Positions 34,336 to 42,649 of a DNA stretch of 42,649 nucleotides are shown here, one piece after another. The position numbers were made by a program, and so were the translations under genes. Within the stretch, counting starts at the first letter, position 1, and the number at the start of each line of letters is the position of its first letter. The notes beneath the pieces are model-generated. The model was not told the DNA's origin. It ran no database searches and saw nothing but the letters and a program-made list of their open reading frames with translations. Source of the DNA: Bacteroidota bacterium (GTDB lineage: Bacteria > Bacteroidota > Ignavibacteria > Kryptoniales > JAKASW01); the NCBI GenBank assembly GCA_021794075.1, contig JAJYRM010000022.1, positions 1 through 42,649 of the forward strand, read 5' to 3'.

Positions 34336-35427
34336 ATGAGCAAATCAAAAGAGAAAAATCAAAGAGTTTCCAAACCTGATCGCGGCGTTTCTCCGGAGCA
34401 GGTCGGCGACGACGTCAACTTCGACAGGGCACTTCGCCCGAGATTCCTCAACGAATTTGTCGGACAGAAAAAGATCGTTGACAAGCTCGACGTCTTTATC
34501 AAGGCTGCTAGGAAACGGCGAGAACCGCTGGACCATGTGCTACTCATGGGCCCGCCAGGACTTGGCAAGACTACGCTTGCCAACATAATCGCGAATGAGC
34601 TCGAATGCGAAATAATCTCCACAACCGGGCCATCGCTAGAGAAGGCCGGCGATTTGGCAGGCATACTCACCTCCATCACAGGTAAGGTGGTTGTGTTCAT
34701 AGATGAGGTGCACAGAATGCCTGCGTCGGTGGAAGAGATGCTGTATGGCGCAATGGAAGACTACAAGCTTTCCATCGTTGTTGATCGCGGTCCCGGCGCG
34801 AGGAATGTCCAATTGAACGTGAGCCCGTTCACGCTTGTCGCGGCTACCACGCGGGCCGGTCTTCTTAGCAATCCTTTCAGGTCTCGATTTGGGATTATTG
34901 AAAGGCTGGAATATTACGACGAAGAATACCTCGAGAAAATCGTTAAGAGATCCGCATCCCTGCTGAAAGCGCGTATCGACGGCGATGCTGCCATCGAGAT
35001 AGCGATGAGAAGCAGGGGCACGCCTCGCATAGCGAACAGGCTCCTCCGGCGTACCAGGGACTACGCCGACGTGAATGCCAAGAGCTCCATCGACATTGAA
35101 ATTGCGAAGCACGCGTTGGACCAGCTCGAAGTAGACAAAACCGGTCTCGATGAGATGGACCGGAAAATACTCGCCACAATAGTCGATTATTACAAGGGCG
35201 GACCCGTCGGCGTAAACTCGATTGCCGCTGTGGTAAGCGAAGATGCGGGTACAATTGAAGAGGTCTATGAACCGTTCCTTCTTCAGAAGGGTTACTTGCG
35301 GAGAACGATGAGGGGGCGAGAAGCCACTGAAAAAGCCTACGAATTCCTCGGGAAACAAAAGCGAAACGTTCCCACCCGACAGGAGGAGTTGTACGCAGAC
35401 GACCCGGCGAAAAAGCCGGATGCCTGA
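34336..35427 (+). CDS. ruvB: Holliday junction branch-migration helicase RuvB
   Basis: AAA+ motor that drives branch migration of Holliday junctions with RuvA. The 363-residue protein has Walker A GPPGLGKTT (72-80), Walker B VVVFIDEVHRM (118-128; the family usually has DEIHRL), the RuvB beta-hairpin around GPGARNVQLNVSPFTLVAATTRA (parts), and the arginine-finger region NPFRSRFG. The C-terminal winged-helix domain ends GYLRRTMRGREAT. An N-terminal extension of about 25 charged residues precedes the fold. ruvA and ruvC are not in the window. It overlaps the glycosylase gene by eight bases. Confidence 0.96.
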   Translation: MSKSKEKNQRVSKPDRGVSPEQVGDDVNFDRALRPRFLNEFVGQKKIVDKLDVFIKAARKRREPLDHVLLMGPPGLGKTTLANIIANELECEIISTTGPSLEKAGDLAGILTSITGKVVVFIDEVHRMPASVEEMLYGAMEDYKLSIVVDRGPGARNVQLNVSPFTLVAATTRAGLLSNPFRSRFGIIERLEYYDEEYLEKIVKRSASLLKARIDGDAAIEIAMRSRGTPRIANRLLRRTRDYADVNAKSSIDIEIAKHALDQLEVDKTGLDEMDRKILATIVDYYKGGPVGVNSIAAVVSEDAGTIEEVYEPFLLQKGYLRRTMRGREATEKAYEFLGKQKRNVPTRQEELYADDPAKKPDA

Positions 35428-36100
35428 TCCGATTTCTAATTCCAAAATTAAATTGATGTCTCATCGGCCTTCTCAAGAAGCGGTGATCGGCCATCCAGCT
35501 ATCAATGAATACGAGCCGCTCCCTCTAGACTTCTACCGGCATGATACTTTCGCGCTGGTTCCGAAGGTACTCGGCAAAATCCTGGTGCGAAAAATCGGTA
35601 GCAAGTATCTGGCGGGGAGGATAGTCGAAGTCGAAGCTTATGTCGGTAGCGATCCGGCCAGCCATGCCGCGAACGGGATGACGGAAAGAAACAGAGTCAT
35701 GTTCGAAGCCGGTGGGATGGCGTACGTCTACTTCACTTACGGCATGCATTTCTGTTTCAACATCGTCACTGAAAGAGAAGGCTTCCCGGCGGCGCTTCTT
35801 GTCCGCGCGCTAGAACCTCTATCAGGGATTGAGGAGATGAAAAAGCGCAGGGAAAAGGATGCCATGACGGAGCTGACTAACGGTCCCGCGAAGCTTTGTC
35901 AGGCAATGGGAATCGACCGTTCGTGCAATGGACTTAAACTCGACGGGAAAAGTCTCTTCATCGCGGATGACGGGTTCGTGGTAGGGCATGCCGACGTAAT
36001 ATCATCCACGAGGATCGGGATAAGGGTCGGGACGGAATCAGAGTGGAGATACTACCTGCGAGGAAATGGGTTCGTCAGCAGGCGTCAGCCGAGGAAGTAG
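35420..36100 (+). CDS. DNA-3-methyladenine glycosylase, AAG/MPG family
   Basis: Base-excision repair enzyme of the mammalian-type AAG family, which removes alkylated purines such as 3-methyladenine. The 226-residue protein has the active-site Glu72 in VEVEAYVG, the DPASHA and MTERNRVMFEAGG motifs, and AYVYFTYGMHFCFNIVT (101-117), plus LTNGPAKLCQAMGI. The fold is of the usual length. The ATG lies eight bases inside ruvB, so the two DNA-repair genes are coupled. Its 3' end overlaps the convergent lipid-kinase gene by 16 bases. The conventional symbol mpg or aag is not asserted here. Confidence 0.92.
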   Translation: MPDPISNSKIKLMSHRPSQEAVIGHPAINEYEPLPLDFYRHDTFALVPKVLGKILVRKIGSKYLAGRIVEVEAYVGSDPASHAANGMTERNRVMFEAGGMAYVYFTYGMHFCFNIVTEREGFPAALLVRALEPLSGIEEMKKRREKDAMTELTNGPAKLCQAMGIDRSCNGLKLDGKSLFIADDGFVVGHADVISSTRIGIRVGTESEWRYYLRGNGFVSRRQPRK

Positions 36101-36819
36101 AGGTTGATATGTGGCAGGAACACGACGTAGAGCGCCCACATGCTTAGCCCGAACGCTATAGGGACGGCGATATTGTCGTCCACGATCTTGTATGACAACG
36201 CCTCCGCCGCCGCGGCGACGACCGCCGCCGCGCCACCTATCAGATATTCAGTGAGCAAGTAATCTGCCTTCGGCGTGAGCGCCACCGCTACTATACCGGC
36301 TATCACGAACGCGAGACTTCCTTCATAGCTTTTGGGGATCGATTTGTCGGCGAATATCCTGTGCCTGCCGAATCTCTTCCCGAAAACGGCCGACGACGCG
36401 TCCGCGAGTATCAGTACAGTGAAACTGCTTATCATTATGAATTTCGGGAAGATGATTACACAGATCACCGCCGAGATGAGCAGGTTCGTGGCGCCATTCA
36501 GCGCGTGTCGCTTGTGATCCACTTCGTGCTTCCTGAGGAGAAAGCCGAAAAATCTGTAGAAGAACCTTGAGACTGCCGGGACTTCATAGCGCGCGAGGTC
36601 TATAGTGACGAATATCAGAGTCATGGGAACGAGTATCCACAGCGCTATCACCTTAGGAATGAAATAGTATACCGCCGGTATTACCAGCGAGAGAAGGTGG
36701 ATCCCCTTCCTGACCAGTTCAGCCTTGAAGTCGATTGTGTCCCGCACCGCGGCTTGCTCCATCAAATTGTTCGATGAGTCCGCACTGCTGAATCTTGCCC
36801 AAAATTGCCCGCTGTCCAT
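36085..36819 (-). CDS. SEC59/DGK1/VTE5-family polyprenol (dolichol-like) kinase
   Basis: Integral membrane protein of the CTP-dependent lipid kinase/phosphatidate cytidylyltransferase-like family, which phosphorylates a polyprenol, phytol or diacylglycerol. The 244-residue protein has about seven membrane segments; the family motifs are ADASSAVFGKRFGRHRI and KSYEGSLAFVIAG, of the DxxAxxxG...KSxEG type. Such genes are common in Bacteroidota and are often listed as phosphatidate cytidylyltransferase; the true CdsA signature is absent. Its start could be ATG 36819 or Met20 (ATG 36762). It follows ftsH by 24 bases, so the two are probably co-transcribed. Confidence 0.82.
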   Translation of the reverse strand: MDSGQFWARFSSADSSNNLMEQAAVRDTIDFKAELVRKGIHLLSLVIPAVYYFIPKVIALWILVPMTLIFVTIDLARYEVPAVSRFFYRFFGFLLRKHEVDHKRHALNGATNLLISAVICVIIFPKFIMISSFTVLILADASSAVFGKRFGRHRIFADKSIPKSYEGSLAFVIAGIVAVALTPKADYLLTEYLIGGAAAVVAAAAEALSYKIVDDNIAVPIAFGLSMWALYVVFLPHINLYFLG

Positions 36820-36843
36820 TTGTGATTGTGATCCGGAAGATGC

Positions 36844-38895
36844 TCAGGCGGCTTTAGGCGCACCCGGCGCTGGAGCGGATTTGCTGTCTGAAATACTCTC
36901 CGGACTTTTGCCGTTGCCGTTTGGCTTCACGAACGGAGGCAGTTCTTCGTCTTTGATGCATTTCTCGATCTCGTCCGCATCCAATATCTCTCGTTCCAAG
37001 AGGGCATCTGCAAGCCTGTTCAGCGCGTCCTTGTGTTCCACAATAATTCCTTCCGCGCGATTCATGCACTTGAGAACGATCGACCTTATCTCTTCGTCGA
37101 TATCAATCGCTGTCTTTTCACTGTAGTTGCGATGCTTTGTTATCTCCCTGCCAAGGAAGAGCTCCTGTTCATTTTCGCCCCATGTAAGCGGGCCCAGCTT
37201 GTCGCTCATCCCCCATTCGCAAACCATCTTGCGGGCGATATTAGTCGCTTTCTCGATGTCGTTACCCGCTCCGGTGGTGAACTTGTCAAAAATAATCTTC
37301 TCCGCGGCGCGTCCGCCGAGAGCATAAGTTATCATCGCAAGAAGATATTCGCGAGAATAAGTGTGCTTCTCGTCTATCGGGAGGTAAGTCGTCACGCCAA
37401 GAGCCCTCCCGCGAGGGATGATGGTAACCTTATGGACAGGATCCGCCTCCGGAACCATTCGAGCTACAAGCACGTGCCCAGATTCATGGAATGCCGTGAC
37501 CCTCTTCTCGTCGTCTGAAATGATGGTACTCTTTCTTTCCGGTCCCATCATCACCTTGTCCTTGGCCTCTTCCATATCAGACATGGTGACGCTGGCGCTG
37601 TTCCTGCGGGCTGCGAGGAGAGCCGCTTCGTTGACGAGATTAGCAAGTTCGGCGCCGGCGAATCCAGGCGTCTCCTTCGCAAGTATACTCAAGTCGACAT
37701 CCGTACCGAGCGGAATATTGCGTGTATGAACTTTTAGGATACCTTCTCTTCCCTTGACGTCAGGCCTGTCTACAACCACCTGCCTGTCAAATCTACCGGG
37801 GCGAAGTAGGGCAGGGTCGAGCACGTCCGGGCGGTTTGTAGCCGCAATTATGATGGTGCCGCTGTTTTGTTCGAAGCCGTCCATCTCGACAAGGAGCTGG
37901 TTCAGCGTCTGCTCGCGTTCGTCGTGGCCGCCTCCCAGGCCTGCGCCGCGGTGCCTGCCTACGGCGTCGATCTCATCTATGAAGACGATACATGGAGAAT
38001 TTTTCTTTGCGGTATCGAACAGGTCTCTCACACGGCTGGCTCCCACACCGACGAACATTTCGACGAAGTCCGCCCCGCTTATGGAGAAAAATGGAACGCC
38101 TGCTTCGCCCGCGACCGCGCGCGCGAGAAGTGTCTTTCCGGTCCCCGGAGGGCCGAGGAGCAATACGCCGCGTGGGATCTTGCCTCCAAGCCGCTGGAAC
38201 TTGGCAGGCTCCTTCAGAAACTCTATTATTTCAGCCAGCTCTTCCTTTGCCTCATCCGCGCCGGCGACATCATGGAACGTCACCTTTATCTGGTTCTCAG
38301 TCATCAACTTCGCGCGACTCTTTCCGAAGCTGAAAATACCTTTCGTGTTGTTTCCCTGCATCCTTCGCATGAACACCAGCCAGATGCCAAGGATGAGCAC
38401 CCACGGGAGGAAGTTAATGAGGCCATTGACCCATTCGTCGCTCTCCTTGACGAAGTTAAATTTCACCCCGGCCTTTTCCCACGAGTCGACGACGTTCTGG
38501 TCGGCCGCCTGCGGCAGGAACACGACGAACCGGGTTATCTTGATTCTTTTCCCGGTATCGGTAGTGATTTCAGTCGGTTCTTTCAACACGCCATGGAAAT
38601 CATAATTATTGACGTCGGACTTCTTTATTACCGCTTCTTTGATGAGGTTTGAATCGAGAAGAGTCTGGTACTGAGTATATGTTATCTCGGTCTCAGGGTT
38701 ACTATTTCCACGAAAGAGGGTCATTATCAGAAACACCGCCAGAATAATCGTCGCCCACCCGATGATGATCTTGCCTGTCCGCCAGTTGAAATCGTCCTCC
38801 GGCGGCTGGCTAGATTTTCGCTTAAGGTTCGGAGGTGCAACCCGTCTCTTTTGCTGTTGGCCGCTCTTGTTTTTGTCGTTCTGCGAATTTGGCAT
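36844..38895 (-). CDS. ftsH: ATP-dependent zinc metalloprotease FtsH
   Basis: Membrane-anchored AAA+ protease that degrades misassembled membrane proteins and regulators. The 683-residue protein has a basic, disordered N-terminus, a first membrane helix (about 43-61), a periplasmic loop, a second helix (about 158-176), Walker A GPPGTGKT (248-255), Walker B near IVFIDEID (303-310), the arginine-finger motif RPGRFDR (365-371), and the zinc site HESGH at 470-474. A Pro/Ala-rich tail ends it. AGGAG nine bases before the ATG supports the start. A CCGCC-GGCGG hairpin lies in the 42-base gap after hpt. Confidence 0.97.
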   Translation of the reverse strand: MPNSQNDKNKSGQQQKRRVAPPNLKRKSSQPPEDDFNWRTGKIIIGWATIILAVFLIMTLFRGNSNPETEITYTQYQTLLDSNLIKEAVIKKSDVNNYDFHGVLKEPTEITTDTGKRIKITRFVVFLPQAADQNVVDSWEKAGVKFNFVKESDEWVNGLINFLPWVLILGIWLVFMRRMQGNNTKGIFSFGKSRAKLMTENQIKVTFHDVAGADEAKEELAEIIEFLKEPAKFQRLGGKIPRGVLLLGPPGTGKTLLARAVAGEAGVPFFSISGADFVEMFVGVGASRVRDLFDTAKKNSPCIVFIDEIDAVGRHRGAGLGGGHDEREQTLNQLLVEMDGFEQNSGTIIIAATNRPDVLDPALLRPGRFDRQVVVDRPDVKGREGILKVHTRNIPLGTDVDLSILAKETPGFAGAELANLVNEAALLAARRNSASVTMSDMEEAKDKVMMGPERKSTIISDDEKRVTAFHESGHVLVARMVPEADPVHKVTIIPRGRALGVTTYLPIDEKHTYSREYLLAMITYALGGRAAEKIIFDKFTTGAGNDIEKATNIARKMVCEWGMSDKLGPLTWGENEQELFLGREITKHRNYSEKTAIDIDEEIRSIVLKCMNRAEGIIVEHKDALNRLADALLEREILDADEIEKCIKDEELPPFVKPNGNGKSPESISDSKSAPAPGAPKAA

Positions 38896-38937
38896 TTAAG
38901 AAAAACTCCTGTTTATATCCCGCCTTTGGCGGTCGAG

Positions 38938-39501
38938 CTATTTATCCAAAATATATATAGATCGTAGGTTCCTTGCTTTTTGCGCATAATCCAGTCCGTA
39001 GCCGATGACGAAGTGGTTGGGAATTTGGAATCCTATATAATCTACCTTAAAATCGATTTTAACGCAATCACTCTTGTAGAGGAGGGTTACGACCGCGAAA
39101 GACCGTGGATTTTGTTTTGCCACCAGCTTCTTTATGAAGTCCATCGACAAACCGGAATCTATGATATCTTCCACGATGATTATATCCCTGTCGGTTACTT
39201 GACAGTTCAAATCCTTTAAAAGTTTCACGTTTCCGGAAGAAATTTTAGCGTCACCGTAACTTGACAGCTTGAAGAAGTCTATTTCACAGTCAACTGTTAT
39301 GTTCCGGATTAAATCGGAGAAGAAAATGAAGGATCCGTTCAGGACGCCTATGAATATCGGGGTCTTTGAAGCATAGTCCCTGTTGATTGTCGATGCAAGT
39401 TCCTGAACGCGTTTTTGAATCTCTTCTTCCGAGATGAAAACGCGGAATTTCTCGTTGTTGACGGTTATCGTGCGGTCGGGGTCATTTATAACCGAATTCA
39501 A
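38938..39501 (-). CDS. hpt: hypoxanthine phosphoribosyltransferase
   Basis: Salvages hypoxanthine (and often guanine) by adding phosphoribose from PRPP. The 187-residue protein has the PRPP-binding motif VEDIIDSGLS (110-119), the substrate-site motif around SYGDAKISSG, and the family's N-terminal VFISEEEIQKRVQELA. It has no ATG in frame: the start is TTG at 39501, with CAAGGAG about ten bases upstream, which places 20 bases of it inside the end of tilS. An ATG just inside belongs to another frame. tilS-hpt-ftsH is a widespread bacterial order. Confidence 0.94.
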   Translation of the reverse strand: MNSVINDPDRTITVNNEKFRVFISEEEIQKRVQELASTINRDYASKTPIFIGVLNGSFIFFSDLIRNITVDCEIDFFKLSSYGDAKISSGNVKLLKDLNCQVTDRDIIIVEDIIDSGLSMDFIKKLVAKQNPRSFAVVTLLYKSDCVKIDFKVDYIGFQIPNHFVIGYGLDYAQKARNLRSIYILDK

Positions 39502-40858
39502 GTTTAAGTATTCTCCTTGTTTCTTCTTTGAGTTTGAATCTGTCGTCGACCCTGAGGCCGCAGACCCATATTATTCCGTCCTTGTTTGAGAGGACGAAGA
39601 CATTGTTCTTCTGGTATACCGGTATCTTCGAGTCGATCAAGAAATCGCTTATCTTTTTGTGGCCTGCCATTCCGAGGGGGATAAACCAATCGCCCGGGTG
39701 CCAGTTGCGTAATGTAAGTACCTCGCCCGCCGAGTCCGCATCAATAAACTCAACAACGGGAGAGAGGGAAAAGTGCACTTCTTCCCGCCCCACTATTTCA
39801 CTGCTGAAGTAAAAATCGTCGAACTCATACTTCTTTCCCGGGATGATCTCAGCGACAAATTCCGTCGGCTCCTTCGGATTCCTTATGAAGACGAGATTGT
39901 ACCTATCCCTGTAAACCACCACCTCGTTGCCTATTTCGATAGAACTTCCGGTCTCCGATTCAAGTAGGTCCATGATGCTGTGAACCCGAGCATGGTCGAT
40001 TTCCCCGTGGACAAAATTGCGAAGCGCCTGTAGTATGACGTTTTCCTGAATGAAGAGTAGCGAGTTCCGGAGTTTGAAGATATCGAGAACGAGCTTACCT
40101 TCGCCGAAATCTTTTGCGAGGTTTTGGTACAGAGATCGCACTTCGTTGTTGATGAATGTGCTGAGTTCCTGGAAAATCTCCCCGGCTCGGTTCAGCGTGT
40201 TGATCACGCCGGGGTTAATCTTTTCCTTGACTTGAGGGAGTATTGAATGGCGGATGAAGTTGCGCGTGTAGTAGCTCTTGAGATTGGAAGAATCTTCCCT
40301 GAACTTGAGGCTCTTGAGTTTCGCGTACTGCTCGATCTCACTTCTCTCCGCGAAGAGGAGCGGCCGGATGATGGCTTCGCGATTGACCGGTATACCGCCG
40401 AGGCCGTTCGCGCCGGCGCCTCGGAGGAGGTTGAAGAGAATCGTCTCGGCGTTATCGTTGGCATTATGCGCCGTGGCAATCTTCGTGAAATTCTTGAGGA
40501 TCTTCACCGTATCGAAAAACTTGTACCTGATATCTCTGGCCCCTACCTGCAGGGAAGCCTTATGTTCGAGCATGTACGCGCGAGTGTCGGCGCCGTGGAC
40601 GAAGCATTCTATTTCGTAGCCATCGGCGAGCTTCTTGACGAAGGCCTCGTCTCCATCCGATTCCTTGTCCCGCAGATGATGATTGATGTGTGCGACCGAT
40701 ATCTCGATGCTCCGACGGCTCTTCATCTCCATTAGAAGATCAAGCAACACGACCGAGTCGATCCCGCCCGAAACGCCCACGAGTATCTTGTCGCCTTCCG
40801 AGATGAGTTGATGCTTCCTTGAGAAAGCCTCGAATCTATTGTAAAAGTCGCGTAGCAT
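39482..40858 (-). CDS. tilS: tRNA(Ile)-lysidine synthase TilS
   Basis: Adds lysine to C34 of the tRNA-Ile that reads AUA, so its anticodon becomes lysidine and decodes AUA. From ATG 40858 the protein has 458 residues. The ATP-binding SGGIDS is at 30-35, the HINHHLR and DNAETILFNLLRG blocks follow, then RNFIRHSILP and a C-terminal domain with LRNWHPGDWFIPLGM. A longer frame from 40933 would add 25 residues, but these come from the hairpin region at 40868-40891 and have no family match. It overlaps hpt by 20 bases. Confidence 0.94.
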   Translation of the reverse strand: MLRDFYNRFEAFSRKHQLISEGDKILVGVSGGIDSVVLLDLLMEMKSRRSIEISVAHINHHLRDKESDGDEAFVKKLADGYEIECFVHGADTRAYMLEHKASLQVGARDIRYKFFDTVKILKNFTKIATAHNANDNAETILFNLLRGAGANGLGGIPVNREAIIRPLLFAERSEIEQYAKLKSLKFREDSSNLKSYYTRNFIRHSILPQVKEKINPGVINTLNRAGEIFQELSTFINNEVRSLYQNLAKDFGEGKLVLDIFKLRNSLLFIQENVILQALRNFVHGEIDHARVHSIMDLLESETGSSIEIGNEVVVYRDRYNLVFIRNPKEPTEFVAEIIPGKKYEFDDFYFSSEIVGREEVHFSLSPVVEFIDADSAGEVLTLRNWHPGDWFIPLGMAGHKKISDFLIDSKIPVYQKNNVFVLSNKDGIIWVCGLRVDDRFKLKEETRRILKLEFGYK

Positions 40859-41145
40859 CGTCCATTGAAAAAAATGTCCCGCGTGGCGGGAAAAGTTTTT
40901 TATGAAGTTATTAATCCGTCGCATGAATTGCAATTTGCGTGCCCACGCTTTTCAGTCCACGGAGGATGATGGTAGGCGCGCGGATCCGATCCGAAGGGGA
41001 TTGAGTAGAGTCGCACCGGAGATCAGCTCTCTTTTTCACACATAATCGGTCAACCTAGTTCTCAACCTCACTCATTGCTGCGGGAGGGAAGGGAATATCT
41101 TTCGATTTTGGATTGAGAGAGTTATATTGAATCGCAATTTTTGAT
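40859..41145. other. tilS leader and spacer to the tRNA cluster
   Basis: This 287-base gap holds the divergent promoters of tilS (minus) and tRNA-Pro (plus) and no gene that I can support. On the minus strand TTGCAA and TAACTT (17 bases apart, near 40911-40938) could be the tilS promoter. For tRNA-Pro, TATATT at 41123-41128 is a fair -10 box, but its -35 (around 41100) is weak. Confidence 0.35.
40868..40891 (-). terminator. terminator-like hairpin in the tilS leader
   Basis: On the minus strand GCGGGA's partner TCCCGC forms a six-base-pair stem (40891-40886 with 40882-40877), with a three-base loop; two bases later seven U follow (40874-40868), ten bases before the tilS ATG. On the plus strand the mirrored run of T after the stem (40896-40901) makes it usable in both directions. 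If the tilS promoter is upstream, it would act as an attenuator. Confidence 0.5.
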
Positions 41146-41220
41146 CGGGGTGTGGCTCAGTCCGGTTAGAGCACCTGCCTTGGGCGCAGGGGGTCGGAGG
41201 TTCGAATCCTCTCACCCCGA
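41146..41220 (+). tRNA. tRNA-Pro(UGG)
   Basis: Acceptor arms CGGGGTG (41146-41152) and CACCCCG (41213-41219) pair perfectly, with discriminator A and no encoded CCA. The anticodon arm CCTGC-CTTGGGC-GCAGG gives anticodon UGG with G37, the proline pattern. The T loop is TTCGAAT. It decodes CCA and probably other proline codons. Confidence 0.95.
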
Positions 41221-41381
41221 CTAATTGTAAAGTCTAAATTGTTGGGCACGGAAGACTCGAAGAGATAATCCATTTAGATGGAGAGTATTGAGGATATCAT
41301 TCCCATGGCCATGTTTTTCAACCTGTGGTACTTATTTGCTCGTTCTTTATCTTGCGGGCCACATTGGCGCCTCGCAAGTCC

Positions 41382-41410
41382 TTGACTTTTCTTCGCTTTG
41401 CGGCTATATT
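41382..41410 (+). promoter_or_regulatory. sigma70-type promoter of tRNA-Gly
   Basis: TTGACT (41382-41387) and TATATT (41405-41410) are separated by 17 bases, ending 11 bases before the tRNA-Gly gene. Transcription would start a few bases ahead of the mature 5' end. tRNA-Cys downstream may be read from it too. Confidence 0.75.
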
Positions 41411-41421
41411 TTCAACGCAAT

Positions 41422-41494
<73 letters not shown>

Positions 41495-41591
41495 CAAATG
41501 GTAGCTCATAGCTGATATCCTAATTGCTCAAAGCAATATGCCCCGTATGCAGTGAGTTTTGATGTCGACTGTGAGCTATTAACATTATGAC

Positions 41592-41666
41592 GGCGACGTA
41601 CCCAAGTGGTAAGGGAGAGGTCTGCAAAACCTTTATGCGGCGGTTCGAATCCGCCCGTCGCCTCCA
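41592..41666 (+). tRNA. tRNA-Cys(GCA), CCA encoded
   Basis: Acceptor arms GGCGACG (41592-41598) and CGTCGCC (41656-41662) pair perfectly. The discriminator is T, the identity element of tRNA-Cys, followed by an encoded CCA at 41664-41666. The anticodon loop CTGCAAA gives anticodon GCA. Of the three tRNA genes here only this one carries CCA. Confidence 0.95.
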
Positions 41667-41751
41667 AAACTCGAACCGGATCAGGCAGTAAAGAAACGGA
41701 ACCGGTGAAAGTACTCCCATCCTCTTGCCCCTTAAAATTAAGGAGCCTCTT

Positions 41752-42435
41752 ATGAAAAGCGTTCTGGTAGTCGACGATGAGAAAGACATCGTCCAGATGA
41801 TTCGTTATAACCTGGAAAGGGAGGGGTTCAAGGTCGAATCGGCCTCGGACGGCAACGAAGCTCTCAGGAAAGCCGTCGAGGTCAAGCCAGATCTCATCCT
41901 GCTGGACATCATGCTTCCGGGAAAGGATGGATACGAGGTGATGAAATCGCTCAATCAGAGCGAGAAGACTTCCAAAGTGCCGGTGATTTTCCTTACCGCC
42001 AAGAGCGCGGAATTCGACGAGGTGCTCGGCCTGGAGTTAGGCGCGGACGACTATATTGTAAAGCCCATTAGTCCCAGGAAACTCATTTCTCGAATACGCG
42101 CTGTTCTCAGACGCTATGAGGGAGTGAAGAATGAAGAAGGAAAGAACCTCGATTTCGGCCAGGTCATCATCGACAGGGAAAGCTACACGGTGAGGATAGG
42201 AGGAGAGCAAGTCTTCTTTCCAAGGAAGGAATTCGAGATACTGTATTATCTCGCGTCTCACGAGGGGAAAGTGATTTCCCGCGAAACGCTGCTCAGCAGG
42301 GTTTGGGGGGCCGATGTCTACGTTGGTGACAGGACTGTTGACGTCCATATCAGAAAAATCCGGGAGAAGCTCGGGAGACATGCCGAGATGATTGAGACTA
42401 TCAAGGGCGTCGGGTATAAATTTAAGATCGAATGA
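41752..42435 (+). CDS. PhoB/OmpR-family response regulator
   Basis: DNA-binding response regulator of a two-component system. The 227-residue protein has a receiver domain with acidic residues Asp8-Asp9, phosphorylation site Asp52 in LILLDIMLPG, VIFLTAKS and the lysine in YIVKPIS, and then a winged-helix trans_reg_C domain ending RTVDVHIRKIREKLG and IKGVGYKFKIE. ATG 41752 follows AAGGAG; a longer frame from 41725 has no such site. Its stop overlaps the next start by four bases (ATGA), the usual coupling with a kinase gene. Targets cannot be inferred; PhoB itself is one option. Confidence 0.93.
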   Translation: MKSVLVVDDEKDIVQMIRYNLEREGFKVESASDGNEALRKAVEVKPDLILLDIMLPGKDGYEVMKSLNQSEKTSKVPVIFLTAKSAEFDEVLGLELGADDYIVKPISPRKLISRIRAVLRRYEGVKNEEGKNLDFGQVIIDRESYTVRIGGEQVFFPRKEFEILYYLASHEGKVISRETLLSRVWGADVYVGDRTVDVHIRKIREKLGRHAEMIETIKGVGYKFKIE

Positions 42436-42649
42436 ATACGCTCATCTATTCGTACAAGGCCAGAATTATTTTGGCGCTTCTGATAGGGAGCGTGGTCTAT
42501 TTCCTTCTCCTGATTGTGGAGAACACGTTTCGTCTCCAACCGTCGGTTCTGGAACACTATCTCTTCATAACGGCGGCGGTGAGCTCCATCCTTTTCTTCT
42601 CGTTCGAGGAAGTTCTCGTAGCCTTCAGGCGCCGGCAAACCAAAATCAT
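42432..42649 (+). CDS. N-terminus of membrane protein, probably sensor histidine kinase (truncated by window end)
   Basis: An open frame from ATG 42432 runs off the end of the window after 72 codons. It begins MNTLIYSYKARIILALLIGS and shows two membrane segments (about 12-30 and 44-64) with a short loop between, followed by a basic stretch VAFRRRQTK, the usual shape of a small-sensor kinase N-terminus. The four-base overlap with the response regulator gene supports a cognate pair. The kinase core is beyond the window, so the call is by context. Confidence 0.65.
   Translation, partial: MNTLIYSYKARIILALLIGSVVYFLLLIVENTFRLQPSVLEHYLFITAAVSSILFFSFEEVLVAFRRRQTKI

Noticed and set aside
41502-41578. 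TAGCTCA (41502-41508) and TGAGCTA (41572-41578) as a repeat element between tRNA-Gly and tRNA-Cys
   Set aside because: A seven-base match with a 63-base loop is weak and may arise by chance; only worth a look if copies occur elsewhere.
41520-41789. Minus-strand frame across tRNA-Cys
   Set aside because: The peptide RRADSNRRIKVLQTSPLPLG is a spurious translation of the antisense of a tRNA gene; it also overlaps the response regulator start.

Overview
The window looks like a chromosomal segment of a bacterium from the Bacteroidota/Chlorobiota/Ignavibacteriota (FCB) side of the tree, with Ignavibacteria-like lineages my best guess. The clues are an 11-gene complex I operon without nuoEFG, the folP-cdaA pair, a pilin-like protein starting MGQQQLLLIVLGV, a Sec59-type kinase next to ftsH-hpt-tilS, and sparse Shine-Dalgarno sites mixed with A-rich leaders. 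No phage, IS element, integrase, CRISPR array or rRNA is visible. This is a lineage inference from gene content, not a placement.

Layout. 321-11366 (+): nuoABCDHIJKLMN, an 11-subunit proton-pumping complex I without the NADH-oxidising module; four of its junctions carry an AT-rich inverted-repeat element. 11542-11979 (+): small pilin-like membrane-anchored protein. 12048-12242 (-): rpsU with a strong terminator. 12576-15080 (-): P3A-type H+-ATPase. 15452-19413 (+): folP, cdaA (c-di-AMP synthase), a family 2 glycosyltransferase, pcm and miaA, nearly all overlapping. 19400-22332 (-): LOG-family protein and a MltD-like lipoprotein with five LysM domains. 22477-24848 (-): an acyl-CoA mutase large subunit with isobutyryl-CoA-mutase-type active-site residues, translationally coupled to an unknown membrane protein. 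25040-27587 (+): dxr and rseP, closed by a terminator.

27762-34254 (+) is the most distinctive block: a secreted Fn3-like protein, a FecR-domain protein, an outer-membrane barrel with Ig-like N-terminus, and a CHASE2 adenylate cyclase, spaced 10-44 nt apart. It reads as an envelope-sensing system whose output would be cAMP. 34336-36100 (+): ruvB and an AAG-type 3-methyladenine glycosylase, converging on 36085-40858 (-): Sec59-like lipid kinase, ftsH, hpt and tilS. 41146-41666 (+): tRNA-Pro(UGG), tRNA-Gly(GCC) and tRNA-Cys(GCA). 41752-42649 (+): a PhoB/OmpR response regulator and the start of what is probably its sensor kinase, cut by the window end.

Working together: complex I and the P3A ATPase both build ion gradients; FtsH, RseP and the LysM transglycosylase maintain the envelope; CdaA and the CHASE2 cyclase are two separate cyclic-nucleotide outputs in the same 20 kb.
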